Of a DNA stretch of 64,000 nucleotides, positions 31,488 through 43,472 are shown in pieces. Below the pieces are notes generated by a model. The model made no database searches. It had not been told where the DNA came from and saw only the letters and a list, made by a program, of their open reading frames with translations. A program made the position numbers and the translations under genes. Source of the DNA: Oryza sativa Japonica Group. Taxonomy: Eukaryota; Streptophyta; Magnoliopsida; Poales; Poaceae. The DNA lies in NCBI RefSeq assembly GCF_034140825.1, contig NC_089042.1:24395001-24459000 (forward strand), written 5' to 3'. The first letter of the stretch is position 1. Each line of letters begins with the position of its first letter.

Positions 31488-31736
31488 ACACACGCCCGGA
31501 CATCTCCATGAGATCCGATTTGAGGTGCGACCGCGGCTTGCCACGCGCTCGCCGGGCAAGGCGATGGAGGTGATGGTCTCGTCGTCGACGTCGAAGGCGA
31601 GGACCGTCTCCTTGTCGGCGTTGAGGAGGTACACCGTGCCGTCCATGTAAAGCGAGCGGCGGTGGATCATGTCGCCGTCCAGCCCGGCGAGCACCGTTCG
31701 CGGCTTCTTCGCCTCGCCGCCACCGAGCGAGTAAAC

Positions 31737-31991
31737 TGTGGAAAAATCTAATTTGTTGTATTCTGATGTTTTCTCATCTATTACATCGATCCTCTCATGG
31801 GATATATATAGGAGTACATATGGGATAGAGACTTAGAGTACAATACAAGTAAGATTAGATTTATCTCTAGGATTCTATCTCTAGGACTGTATCTTATCTA
31901 TAGGATTCTATCTCTACTTCTCTAGGATATATCTTATCTCTATAATTTGTTTTTGACTTTTATCTCTAACTAACATATTATACTTCTAACA
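31737..31991 (-). repeat. 3' LTR of the small LTR element
   Basis: 255 bp, about 95 percent identical by eye to the 5' LTR and the same length. Confidence 0.9.
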
Positions 31992-33104
31992 TTCCCCCTC
32001 AGTCGTAACGGGAGCGAAGCGAACGATTGCGACTGTATTTGAAATCGTCTATTTCTTCATCTCCATCGACTCACCATCATCGATTGCATCTCTGATGGAT
32101 GGTCCTCCACCTGGTTCCTGCATCCCCATATGTGTCGTCCCTTGACTCTCCTCTATCCCCTCCCGCAGTCATAGCAGGAGTGTCATGGACGATAGCGATG
32201 ACACGGACACTTTGACTGGAGTTTCCGTCAATGATTTTTGTTGTAGACGTTCGTCGATGTAGCCGATCATGTAGTAGCCGTAGTCGTAGTAGTTGTTGTA
32301 GCCGCATATAGCCGAAGGCGAAAAAAAATATTTACGCCATGGTGTGAAGACGAAACTGTAATTGTTAGCATCTTGCACCTTGTAGATGTCAGAGGATGCC
32401 ATTGGAAACGTCTTGCATATGTCAGAGGACATCGTTGGCGATGAGGCCACCACTTTGGTTGGTCCTTCTGCGCCGTGTAGCGGTCATCACAATAGTGATG
32501 CCGGGTTGATGCAGTCGTTGTAGTCATAGATGACGTGATCGATGCTGTCGTCGGTGACGCGGTCGTTGCCATCGTAAAAAACGTGGTCGATGTTATTGAT
32601 GAAGCGTCTTGCAGATTAATCTGTTAGAGGACGCGGGATGTCCATCCTTGTGGACAAGTGGCGGCGGCGTGTTTCCCTTATTGATGAAGACCATCTTGTT
32701 GATAAAGACCATCGGCGATGTTGCATCGGCGAAGACAATTGCGCAGTCGTACGGCTGATGATGATCAGTACCGTCGGTGTAGATGAAGTCGTGCGCGGGG
32801 AGGTCCGTGCGCCTGTGCACCGAAGTTTGACCTTCTCGTGCCTTCCCGAGGATGTGCCACACGATCCATGCATGCATGCGCATGACAATGGTTGTGGTTG
32901 TTGGCTTGCTGCTTCTGCTCATGAGGATCATGGCTTTTATGTGGCTAGCTAATGAAGATCTAATCTAATGCTAATCATTACTTAATCTAGGAATTTTTTT
33001 CACGGTGGTTGATGGATGCGCGCCCCAGGGAGACTAAAAAGATGTCATCTCCCCGGGGCGGCGCGAGCGGAAGACTAATGGAGCGACGGTAGTATCTGAT
33101 ACCA

Positions 33105-33359
33105 CGTGGAAAAATCTAATTTATTGTATTCTGATGTTTTCTCATCTATTATATCGATCCTCTCATGGGATATATATAGGAGTACATATAGGATAGAGAC
33201 TTAGAGTACAATACAAATAAGAGTAGATTTATCTCTAGAATTCTATCTCTAGAACTATATCTTATCTATAGAATTCTATCTCTACTTCTCTAGGATATAT
33301 CTTATCTCTATAATTTATTTTTGACTCTTATCTCTAACTAACATATTATACTTCTAACA
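33105..33359 (-). repeat. 5' LTR of the small LTR element
   Basis: 255 bp, ends TGTTAGAAG... to ...TTTTTCCAC, adjoining the primer-binding site. Contains TATATATAGG-type TATA sequence near 33171-33180. Confidence 0.9.
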
Positions 33360-34554
33360 TAAACATGCAGCTCGTCAGCACGCCACAGATAGAGAGGTTC
33401 ACCGGGAACGTTTCTCCTGCGGCGGCCATTGGAGTATGTTGTGAAGTTGGCCACGCACTTGTGCTTGCAAAGCAGTAGCTTGTATGTTCTGGTCATCGGG
33501 CCGTAGCCGAATCCCGATGCGTGGTAGTCGTCCGGCGAGGGAGGGACGACGACGGAGACCTCTCTCTCGCCATCGGCGACGGCGGGGTTCAGGAGGCCGG
33601 AAAAATGCTCGTCATCCTCCCCTCTGCCGGCGAGGAGAATGACGCCGTTGCACGTGCCAACGTACTTCTGGTCGCTGTACTTCTTCCCGGCGAGCGCGCG
33701 CATCGGGTTGGTGCCGACGATCGGCGGCGCCGGCGACGTGGAAGCCATGGTACCTCGACGTCGACGAGAAGCGGTCCGGCTCTGGGTCGTCGTAACGTTC
33801 TCGTTGCCTGCCACGTTCTTGGAGGGAGTTGATGCGGGCTAGCATGTCGCGGTGGGTGACGACGGGCGCCGTGGCGACGTAGGCGATGTGCGGGCGCGGC
33901 AGGGGCGCGCCGTGGCGGCAGTGGAGGCGGACGAAGTCCGGGCTGGTGATCAGGCGGCGGTGGTGCCACGACAGCGCCATGGACGCGACGGCGTCGCGGG
34001 CCGGCAGGCGGGCGAAGATGTTGCGGACGACGTCGTCGCAGATGGCGGCGCCGCCGAACGACGACGACGACGTGCCCGCGCGCGACACGGCAGCCGTGAT
34101 CTCTCCATCCGCCGCGGCGTCCTCTCTTTTCCTCTTCATCGTTGCCCAGTGCCCACGCGCCGTACTAAGCGGCGCTGATCGATTGTGATATTATATATCA
34201 CCGACTAGCCGTGTGATCACGCGTGTGTACGAGTACGACTATGTTTCGCTTAATCTCATTCTCTTCTCTACTATTATAAAAATTAAAAATATTTTTATCG
34301 GTATTTTAAAACGTCATCCGTATTTGAGTCGGCTTTTAAGTTCGTTCGTTTTTGGAAATACAAATCCGTGTCTGAGATAGATTTTAAGCTTGTTCCTTTT
34401 GAAAGTATAAACGGAGTCATATAAGAAATCTTTTAAAAGAAACTTGCATGCTAACCTGAGATGAAATACAGACTCCTAATAAATATTCTAACTAAACTGT
34501 ATAGCAATAATAAAATTTAAATAGCATTTACCCGTTGTAACGCATTTTTTCTAG

Positions 34555-34738
34555 TTAACTTATAAACATAAGCACAGTGGTTACAATAATCTGAGTAGCA
34601 CTCTAGAGTCCTGAATTCAAATCTTCATAGAAAAGAATTTCAGATCGGGTTGTTTGTGTGGCTAAGTTTCCAATTTAAATAGCTTCATATATCCGGTTAG
34701 ATGTAGAAGCTTGTAAAAAGTATCATTTTCTAGAAAAA
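34555..34738 (+). mobile_element. SINE-like element, copy 1
   Basis: Related to 47606-47420 on the other strand. The 5' part has A-box-like AAGCACAGTGGTTAC and B-box-like AGTCCTGAATTCAAATC, suggesting a tRNA-derived pol III promoter. The body shares GGTTGTTTG...ATATATCCGGTT, and the 3' end is A-rich (TCTAGAAAAAA). Confidence 0.5.
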
Positions 34739-36148
34739 ACGCATGCCCTGACCGAGATAGATAGATAAGGTGGAACAGGTTCTCACCACGTGCTTGGGCC
34801 ACAGTGGGATTCCTTGAAAAAGGTGGGCCGTAATGTGTTAGCCCGGAACGTGAGCATCTCTAACGTGTTGGGGGCCGGAACGCTATCAATCACGGCCAGG
34901 GTGTTGGGCTGTGATGCATTAGGCAGGAAAGGAATAAGTTCACTTTGACTCCCTTAAAAGTGACCCGATATAGTTAAAACAAGGGAATAAATTAGCTCGA
35001 CATTACAGAATGTTAACCATTATACATGAATAGGGGCAGATTCAATATGGGTAGAGCCATGGAGAGAAGGAGAGAGGGGAGGATAAAGAAGAGTAGAGGA
35101 GCCTGAGAGTAACTCTACAACTCTACAAGACTATCCAAACCAGGCTCTCCAAACACCCATATAATCAGCTCTTTAATTGATTTGGCAAGTCCGACTTGTT
35201 GCTCACTCGAAGAGACTCTCCATTTTGAGTACATGATAGTGAAACCCATATGTTAGTCTCTCGCTTCTTTCTCCAATCCACTACCTTCAATCCTCCATCC
35301 TCCAACTCTCCACCACCCACTAGCAGCAATAGCGGTGACAAGAGGGGGAGAGAGCCAGCAACAGCAGCGGTAGGTGACGAGAGGGGAAGAAGCCACTGGT
35401 GCCCGTAGCAGCACCAGCACCCGGGCGACAGTGACAACAACAACACATGGCCTAGGAGGTTGCGGTGAGGGAGGTGAGACACGACGATAGCCGCGCGGCG
35501 GAAGGAGCGCTGACCTCGGCTGGCGACATTGCGGCAACGGTGGTGGTGAGCTTGCACTGCGGGAGAGGTAGAGGCACGATGGCCGGTGGTATAGAAGGAG
35601 TGCCGAACTCGGTTGGCAATGTTGTGGCGACCTCGGCCAACAGTGGAGGTGAGCTCGTGCAATGGGGAGGCATATAGGCACGGTGGCCATCGACGGTGCA
35701 GGCACGCCTTATTTCCCGAGCATTCGGAGTAGTGAAGGAGGGCATCGATCGAGGCGGTAGGGGTGCAAGAGTGGTGGTGGGCTTGGGGACAACTCTTGAT
35801 TAGGTGCTCCATGACTGGTGGTGGCGGCTGGCACGTACAGAGGTGAGGATGTTTAGTGTGCGAGAGAGAGACTGCGGGTCCCATAGGTGGGCAGTGGTTG
35901 CAACCGACCAAATTTGGCCAGCTTGAGCCCATGTTTGGTTAGTGTTATTTTTTGGCAAGTCAGATGACCAGATTGTTGGAGTGTATTTTTTTTCTTAGGA
36001 TTGTAAAAATTTGGCTTAATGAGTGGGATAGAGAGGATGCTTGAGATGATCTGAGGAAGAATTAAGATAAGCCTCTTTCAAACTAATGGGCGAGTTTTAT
36101 CCTGTTTCATTAGAAGGTTTCAGATCTTTTTTTTCAACTAACGTGCTA

Positions 36149-36361
36149 CTCTATCCGTTATAAAATATAACAATTTTTAGCATTTAAAATTTATCTCGAA
36201 ATATAACAACTTATCCCACCTACATTTTTTTTCTTAACTAATCACAACGTTACACCTTTTATTTCTCTTCTCAACAAATCATAACTTATGTCATGTAGGT
36301 TTATCTATTTTCTTAATGTCCATATCCAATTTTAAATTTTCTTATATTTTTAGGACGGAGA
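36149..36361. mobile_element. MITE
   Basis: CTCTATCCGTTATAAAATATAAC at the left is inverted at the right (CTTATATTTTTAGGACGGAG). Fold-back typical of small rice elements; the right boundary is approximate. Confidence 0.5.
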
Positions 36362-36365
36362 TTTA

Positions 36366-36603
36366 GGCTGTGTTCAGCACAGCAAGTTCCTATCTCCTCT
36401 CCACCGTGTTCCACGCGCACGCTTTTCAAACCATTAAATGGTCTATTTTTTGCAAAAAGTTTCTATATGAAAGTTGCTTAAAAAAATCATATTGGCCCTT
36501 TTTTTTTAAAAAAAGCTAATCCTTAATTAAACACGTGCGAATGTACCGTTCCGTTTTTCGAGCGAAGGGGATTGGTTCCCATCTAGCCCAAGCGAACGCA
36601 GCC
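36366..36603. mobile_element. MITE with GGCTGTGTTC ends
   Basis: GGCTGTGTTC at the left is inverted as GAACGCAGCC at the right. The core (AAAAAGTTTCTATATGAAAGTTGCTT) is shared with 24008-24242 and 41193-41423. It lies about 200 bp upstream of the CCCH gene TATA box and so may sit in its promoter. Confidence 0.65.
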
Positions 36604-36808
36604 AATCATTTGGCTACAACCCATCATATCCATGCCGTTTCACGGTTTCATTAGATCCTTTCATCCGTACGGGTGTGCATCTCATGTGCTTTTTGTGCCC
36701 GGGCAAGTAGCTTCTAGAATATTCTACAACGAATAGAAGGCGCCCGCCCAAGCAGGTAGTAGCTTGCTGAGCACGCCGCATTCCAGCCAGCTGTTCTTCG
36801 AGTCTCTC

Positions 36809-36816
36809 TATATAAA
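36809..36816 (+). promoter_or_regulatory. TATA box of the CCCH zinc-finger gene
   Basis: TATATAAA in CTCTATATAAACCC, about 113 bp before the ATG at 36922. Confidence 0.7.
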
Positions 36817-36921
36817 CCCACACAGCACACAAGGCTCTGGTTCCGAGCAGAGACGTCACCTCCCCCATTTCGAACGCCAAACTCCTCTCCTCTCCCCTCC
36901 CCCTCTCCGCTTTCCCGTACC

Positions 36922-39478
36922 ATGGTGAGCAGAGTTTTTGCTTGTTGTTCATGAACTCGGATTCGATTTGTGGGTGTTGTGTTAGTGCTAGTCTTAGACA
37001 CGTTGATTTGGATGTTTTTTTTTCCCTCGATCTCGCTTGGATTTGGATTTTGGAGTAGTTCGTGGTTTTTTTTCTGGACGGATCAGTGCGATGTGCATGC
37101 GGACTGTTCGATCTTATGCGACACCTCACTCTCTCTAGATTCTGATCGAGTTTTTTCTCCTGAGAAATTGACGTGTTTGATGGTGTTTAATTCCTGCGCG
37201 TTTTGATCGGTCGGATGTGCATGCGAACTGTTCGATCTTATGCAGCAGCACCAGCACCTCGCTCTGTCCAGATTCTGATCGAGTTTTTTTTTTAATTTTC
37301 TCCGGAGAAATCGTTGTGTTTAATGTTGTTTCCTGCGCGTTTTGCTTGATGGATTTTTTCCCCTCTCTTGCAGGCAGACATGAAGCAAGAGGAGGATGAG
37401 CTAGCCGTGGATCCCGGTGTCGGTGCTGTGTGCGATCCTGTGACGAAGCTGCGGTTCGAAGCGATCGTCTGCCTCCTGGATAGGATTCCGATCACGCTGC
37501 AGCAGATCGACATGTTTGGCCAGGACGTGGCGTTCCGCACGAAGAGAATTGGCAACATAGAGGCGTTGCTCGACTTCCTCAAAGGAAGCGCGGCCGCGAC
37601 ATGGGGAGCGCGCGCCGGCGCCGGCGAGCCGATCGATGCGTCGTCGCCGGAGCTTCACCGTCTGGTGGAGGATGCAGAGACAGCTTACCGCGACGTCCGC
37701 GGCCTCCAACCCAGAATGGTCGTGCAAATGCCCCGCGTGTTCCACAAGGTGTGTCTCCCGAAGCTGCACCAGCTGCTGGTCATCGCGCGCCGCCTCCTCG
37801 CCCAGAACGTGGCGCTCCGCCGACTTCTCCTTCAGGTATTCTCGCAACTGCGACGCGCGAGGCTGAATCGATCCTGAGTTTGTGAATGGTTTTTTTGCAG
37901 TAGCCAGTGGGCTGTGACGTCTCTCCCATGGCGTTGGCCGAGGCCGCTGTAAGTTCGGACGACTTCGAGCGGCACGGCCGCAACAAGGTCGTCATAGACG
38001 AGTTCGGCTACGAGGACCTGCTGCGCCGCCGCCACACCGGCCACGAGTCGCAGAACGATGCGGACGACGCAGAGCAGCACGGCCGCGAGGTCAGAGAAGG
38101 CGAGTACGAGGACCTGATCCTGATGCGCCACCGCGACACCAGCCACGAGTTGTTGCAGGATGATGCGCGCCGGCGCCGCGCGGATGCAGAGGCAGAGCAG
38201 CAAGGCGGCGACGGCGAGGTCAGAGATGAGTACGAGGACTACCTGTGTCGCCAGCTCGGCGCCGTCTACAGCGGGCCCGATCAAATCTACGAGCACGACA
38301 TGCGAGGTCCGGAACCAGCACACTCGCCAAACACGCCCGACCAGATCTACGTCCCCTGCGAAAGGATGCTTCCCTACCCAAGCAACTGCGACAACGCCGA
38401 GGACCGGATTCATATGGCATGTCTTGCTCTCAAGAACCTGGTAAAAGACATGGAAGGAATCTACTCTCCTCGAGGAACCTTGTGGCAGTATCTGGAGGAC
38501 GTCATCTCTCTTGCGCATGCTCTGTTTCTGGAGAACACCAAGCTCCACCGGTTCACTGATCAGGCTTCGCACCAGGACTTGCCGTTGCAGCCGCCGCAGG
38601 GCTTCCCATTTCAACAGCAGCCGCAGCACGATGGCTACCAGCAGCCGGGCGTCCCGTTCCAGCAACCGCAGCAAGGTGGCTACTACGGCCACGGCCAGGG
38701 CATCATGTTTCAGCGAGGTGGCTACCTCCAGGATGTCCCGTTCCAGCACTGGCAGTGGCAGCAGGGTGGTTACGGACAAGGCTTCATGTTTCCGCAGGCT
38801 CAGCATCAAGGTGGCTACGGCCAAGGTTTCCTGTCCGAGCAGCCGCTGCCCGGTGACCCCAGCTTCATGAACATGCAGGTGAGCTATTCGATCAACTTGC
38901 TCACGGTGAATGGCATGGCAAGTCGATCGATCGGCAACCGGCCGGTAATGGATCAGTGACAGACACGTTCGTGCTTGTTGTGCATGTTCTTAGGCTCCTT
39001 ACGACGGCGACGGGGGAGTCCTGTTCCAGAAGCCGCAGCACTATCACCATGGGCATGTTCCGAGCGAGAAGGGCGCTATTCAGGTGAGCCATATATATCC
39101 AGTGAACTTGCCTCACGGTACGTACACGCAAGTGCAACCAGCAACGGATTGAGAGTGAGTGACACATTACATTGTGCATGTCAGCAGGCCAAGGGGAAGC
39201 AGAAGATGCGGGAACCAAAAACTGTCATGTGCCCGGACTGGTGCAGAACCGGACATTGTTCCTCTGGTGACGGGTGCGAATATGCTCACAGTCAAGACGA
39301 ACTGCGGGTAATCGACGCCCGCCCCAAGTACAGAACAGAGCCGTGCCGTTACTGGCTAGCTGGGAAAGGGTGCTGGTATGGGGACAAATGCCGGTACAAG
39401 CAGCACCGATTAGCTCGGGAGCCACTGTATGTCGATCCATTCTTGACAGGTACTACATATGATAGATTTGCTGATTAA
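36922..39478 (+). CDS. CCCH-type zinc-finger protein with low-complexity middle
   Basis: Exons 36922-36924 (the ATG alone, followed at once by GTGAGC), 37374-37835, 37904-38878, 38994-39083 and 39188-39478; 606 aa. Residues 2-155 form a helical N-terminal domain I do not recognise. Residues about 170-270 hold three degenerate repeats around GYEDLL/EYEDLI/EYEDYL. Residues about 370-480 are Gln/Gly/Phe-rich, prion-like, with GGYGQGF-type repeats. The C terminus has a canonical C-x8-C-x5-C-x3-H finger (C525 to H544) and a second one spaced C-x8-C-x5-C-x4-H (C563 to H583). Such tandem CCCH fingers bind RNA; a role in mRNA regulation is family inference. The exon 3 start needs the distal of two adjacent acceptors (CAGTAG): the proximal one puts TAG in frame. 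I chose the ATG by the downstream frame. Confidence 0.85.
37899..37903 (+). promoter_or_regulatory. Tandem splice acceptor CAG/TAG before CCCH exon 3
   Basis: TTTTTTTGCAGTAG: the first AG ends at 37900, the second at 37903. Only the second keeps the frame open; the first adds a TAG codon right at the junction after residue 155. Plausible alternative splicing switch, unproven. Confidence 0.6.
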
Positions 39479-42400
39479 TTGTCATGTTCTGGTCTCACAT
39501 TTTAGCAACGGGAAACACTTCTAATCACTTAGGTGAACATCCACCCTTTCTGCAACCTGTAGAAAATTTTGGCCGGTCAGGGTCATCTGTGTATTCAGAA
39601 GTACATGTTTGCAAGATTTTGTTTCTTATCTAGCTGAATATTGTCCACCTTACAGTACTAGTTGGGATCCATTTTTTTGCATTGCCTACTTTTATGGTAA
39701 ATCCATAGCTCTATTGAAGTGTTGATCACGGATAATTTTTACACTGCATATATTTCCAGTCCACTACAGAGTTACAGTAGTTGTTCTGCATTGGAGTAGA
39801 GGCTGGATCGACATTACTATAGGGAATTGGCTAGATTAATAATGAGTGATGATGATCATTCCATGTGACATCAGGTCATGAATTGAGAAATAAGACATAG
39901 ACACCTCTCATTATCTTTTGTGTGATTAAAAAAATCTTGAACCATGACGGCCTTCTATATATAGTACTATGTAGTAGTAGAAATGCGTTTGCACCCACTA
40001 TAAATATTTGCAATTGTGTGAAGATGCAAATAGAACAAAATACTAATTCAGCTAATGGGAATGTCCAGAATGATTTGTAGGCACTAGAAAATAACCAAGA
40101 AATCTATAAATCATTTCTCGTTATCATTATATGACATTTTCTGCTGTGTAGAGATATGTCTTGTTTGTTTTGCTGTGAAACCGAATAAATTGGTCATGTT
40201 CTTTTATTTTGCCCATAATGCTCACAATATTTGGTGGGCTGACTGGTTTGGAAAGTTTTTTTAGACATAATCTGATCTGCACAAGTATATATGCAGGAGT
40301 TGTGGTCGATCTAGTCTGACATAGATGATACAGCATTGCACTCTGCAACAGATCCAGCCTTGTACAGCGTGAAGTTTTAACCTTCGAGACCTTCAGTCCA
40401 GTCGTTGCTGATTAGACCGGTAATGCTGCTTCTCTGCTTGCACCAAAAGCGAATGTTTGCCCTCAGTTTCTTTTTGATGACTGTATGGGCTGTCATGTTC
40501 CAACTTCGTTTTGTCCAACTCTCTGATACTATCAAGTTTTTGAAGTCTGGCATCGGTGATCTAGCCGAAAGTTTTCTAGTCTGAAGATTTTGCAATGCTG
40601 TGTGTCGGTTGAAATGTTTGCTTGGAGAGGAGTGTGGTAAGAAGGGATTGTCTTGGTAGCTTGGATTGAAGTATATATACTCTGCTTCCGCTGAGGGCAT
40701 CGCTCGTGTTCATCTCCTATTGATCTCCCTCTCACACACGCCATTCCGGTGAAAAGAAAGCAAGAGTGTGAGTGTGTAGGTTTCTACCCTTCTGATTTCA
40801 CACGCACACGCAAAAAGAGTTTCATACCCCTTAATCCATACATGTGCTTCAAATATGTGTTAATGTAAATAAATCTAGATAAAGGATAGAGAGACCAAAA
40901 CGTAGAACGGAGGGAGTAGTAGGCAAGATTGATTATAGAATATACCAATAGTAGACAAGATGATTCATCTAATAAAATGCTCAAAACAAAATATTCATCC
41001 TAATAAAAAAAGATAACCAAAAGAAAAGTTTCTTCCAAAATAGTGGGCCATTGAAAATTCCTGCTGATCTCGGAGCTCCGAGATCCAACGCAAGCTGCAA
41101 TTTATATTGTCTGCATTTTGAAAAAAAAACAATTCGTCATCAGGTCAACAAACAGCAGTCTTGCTTGTTTTGCAGTATGCAACGAACATTAAGGTGCTAT
41201 TCTAATGTGTAACTTCCCAACTTCACTCCTTCATTTTTCAAGTGCATGTTTCCCGAACCGCTAAACGATGTGTTTTTGCCAAAAAAAATATCCACAGGAA
41301 AGTTGCTATGAAAATTATATTAATCTATTTTTTAAGTTTTACTTAATTAATTATATGCTGATAAGCAATTTCATTTTCCGTGCACGGGGGAGAGGTTCAC
41401 AACCTCTCCTCCTGGGCACAGCCTAAATGGATGACATCTTTGCAAATAAAAATTAAAACACCACACAAAAACAAAAAAAAAACTATCATTTATTTCTTAA
41501 AAAATCTGTAAAGGAAGCCTTACATGTCCACTATCAAAAACCTCAAATCAAAGTATTAATTAAAAATAAAAGCGTATACGTTGTTGTTTTTTAGGTCGTT
41601 TAGATTGTAATGGAACAGATTGATTAGATCCATATTAGAGAGATGAACGGTATGAGAAACGCATTGTATTTTTAGGGAAAAAACACATGACAAATATAGT
41701 AAACACAATTATACTTAAAAAATATTTAGTGTTGGCGTGCCGCGTGCCACACAATCGTACAGAACATTCGGCTAATTTCTGAATAATAATGAACACTCCT
41801 ACTCAGGCCTGACTGTTCCATGACATTTTTTTGTGATTTATATCTATACTAGGTTATGTAGTCACAGTGCGACTCTAACCATCCTAATATATGTTATGTA
41901 TATGAAAATATAATTTATTGTAAAAATGAAAATATAACTTATTATAAAAATTGTAAAGCATTAAGAGGTTTTGAAAAAAAATTTTACTATATGAAGCATA
42001 GTGTGTGTGTATAATGCTATAAGTTCAGCTAATAGTGTAAAGTAATTAAAAATTGTAAGATCTGAATATAAACAGAATGATAGTTTTATAAATATTTTAA
42101 TAAAAGGTGGAGCATATGATAAAAAATAATAATAGGAGTTGCAATGAAAATACGTTAAGAACATCATAGGTGGAATTTTGGCCACCACCTACCTCTTTGT
42201 TCTCCTCTCATATATATATTCTATTTATCCAACGTGTGTGATATTAGCCAATTTGATTTTGTTTTATATGAATAGGTATTCAGATTTAGTATGACTATAC
42301 TAAACTTGTACTCCCTCCGTCCCAGAAAGGAGGACGTTCTGCTCCCAAGCAAAAGTCCCATAATTCTTGACGCTGGCATGCACTAGGAGTATAATTTATT

Positions 42401-43472
42401 ATGAAACACCAATTTATATATTTTTACTATATGCATGTTATGTTGTCGGATTTTGCTTATAGCACTTTTTAAATTCTAACTGTAAGACTTTGTTTATAAT
42501 AATTTTATAACCTATTTATATATAAAATGATAATTTATAGCAGTTACTTAATTAATTCTTAAAATTTTGATGTCATGCATTGTATTATATTTTATAATAG
42601 TTTTTAGTATATATATTTTTGTAAGTCTATATAATTTAAACTATATAAGTTTTAAAACACTGCTAACTATCAAGTCTTAGCCAAAGTATATCATAGATAT
42701 GTAAGTTTTACAATGCCTGCCTATTAAATGGACTTCTTTGTAACATAAATTGTATAGAGGATCAAAACATAAAATTGTATTGATATCTGGTCCCTAGGCC
42801 AGTTCGATCGTGGTCATCTCTCTCCGTCACTCATTCATCTCGTCCGGGAGACGGCCCACGCGCTAGAATTCTCTGGAATTTTTTTTTACCGATCAGATTG
42901 TACGGCTCTCTTTCTTTTTCATCTCCATCGGATGGCCCAGGTTTTCTTTCCTACGTGGACTAATGAGGTGGCTTTTCAAGATTAACCTTTCACTTATAGG
43001 GATTTGATGAAGGTAGGTTATTCGCCTGTAGTTTTTTTTTTCCAGAAAACAAGAGTGTTGAACAACAATGGCAAATGTACAAATAAAGTAGTAGAGTAGT
43101 CTATCGACCATATATACCAGTTAATACACAAAATCATTTTAGTGAAGAGTGATTTGGTCTAAGAAACGATAAAAAATAAAGGTGCTGCACATTTTCAAGA
43201 TATAGTTAAAACAAGGAAACAAATTAGCTCGACATAACTGCATGGTTCAACTGCTTGCAATGGAAACCAGCTTGGATTTTAATTCTTTGAGCTTACAGAA
43301 AAATCTTACATGCGAGTAGATATAATACTTTAAAGCTTAAGGCAAAATCTTAAGTGGGAGTAGTAGTGATGTACAGCCACGGTAAAATTGGCAAACGAAA
43401 TCTAAATAGCTAATACAAAAAGGATAAAAAAAAACTTACAATAAAACACATACCATGAAACTCGTTGGGAGT
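39479..43472. other. Intergenic between CCCH gene and RRM gene (convergent)
   Basis: AT-rich. The first few hundred bases are probable CCCH 3' UTR. 40380-40780 has no supported gene. Solitary end fragments of Stowaway-like elements occur near 40900 (ACGGAGGGAGTAG) and 42312 (CTCCCTCCGTCCC). 41850-42800 is very AT-rich. One clear MITE (41193-41423) is listed. Confidence 0.5.
41193..41423. mobile_element. Tourist/Harbinger-like MITE
   Basis: Flanked by TAA on both sides (41190-41192 and 41424-41426). Ends GGTGCTATTC... and ...GGGCACAGCC are weakly inverted. The core resembles 36366-36603. Confidence 0.55.

Larger units (their letters stand above)
31737..33359 (-). mobile_element. Small non-autonomous LTR retrotransposon, structurally complete ends
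   Basis: 1623 bp, on the minus strand. Two 255-bp LTRs (33105-33359 as 5' LTR, 31737-31991 as 3' LTR), a 5-bp target duplication TAAAC at 31732-31736 and 33360-33364, a primer-binding site TGGTATCAGA directly after the 5' LTR (initiator Met tRNA type), and a purine tract GAGGGGGAA just before the 3' LTR. The 1.1-kb interior has no recognisable gag or pol, so it must have moved with borrowed enzymes; the tRNA-Met site and short TGTTAGAAG LTR start are Copia-like but the family is not certain. I count about 12 differences between the LTRs, mostly transitions, suggesting an insertion roughly 2 million years ago at the usual rice rate. Confidence 0.9.
30723..34139 (-). pseudogene. Second F-box copy, decayed and interrupted by two insertions
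   Basis: Homologous to 24254-25855 in three pieces: 5' part 34139-33365 (same MKRKRE start and F-box DDVVRNIFARLPARDAVASMALS), middle 31731-31488, 3' part 31212-30723 (ending LDQFY and a stop, as in the intact copy). A net 14-bp loss near 33720 and a 7-bp loss near 31548 shift the frame relative to the intact gene. An LTR element sits between parts one and two, and another repeat replaces about 40 bp between parts two and three. The 3' flank is also shared with the intact gene, so this came from duplication of a whole gene segment, not from a spliced mRNA. The 5' half could still yield a truncated F-box-only protein of about 130 aa. Confidence 0.92.
34140..36808. other. Intergenic between F-box pseudogene and CCCH gene
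   Basis: Contains a SINE-like copy (34555-34738), a short repeat (34827-34935) similar to 47244-47310, and two MITEs (36149-36361, 36366-36603). 35160-35930 is GC-richer with a long minus-strand frame rich in Ser/His/Pro but no recognisable domain; I take it as non-coding repeat or a captured fragment. Confidence 0.45.

Noticed and set aside
35165-35932. 255-codon minus-strand frame
   Set aside because: His/Ser/Pro-rich translation of a GC-richer repeat-like segment, overlapping frames on both strands, no splice or domain support.
41850-42800. Very AT-rich stretch considered as an origin or matrix attachment region
   Set aside because: Nothing beyond composition supports it; AT-rich intergenic DNA is ordinary here.
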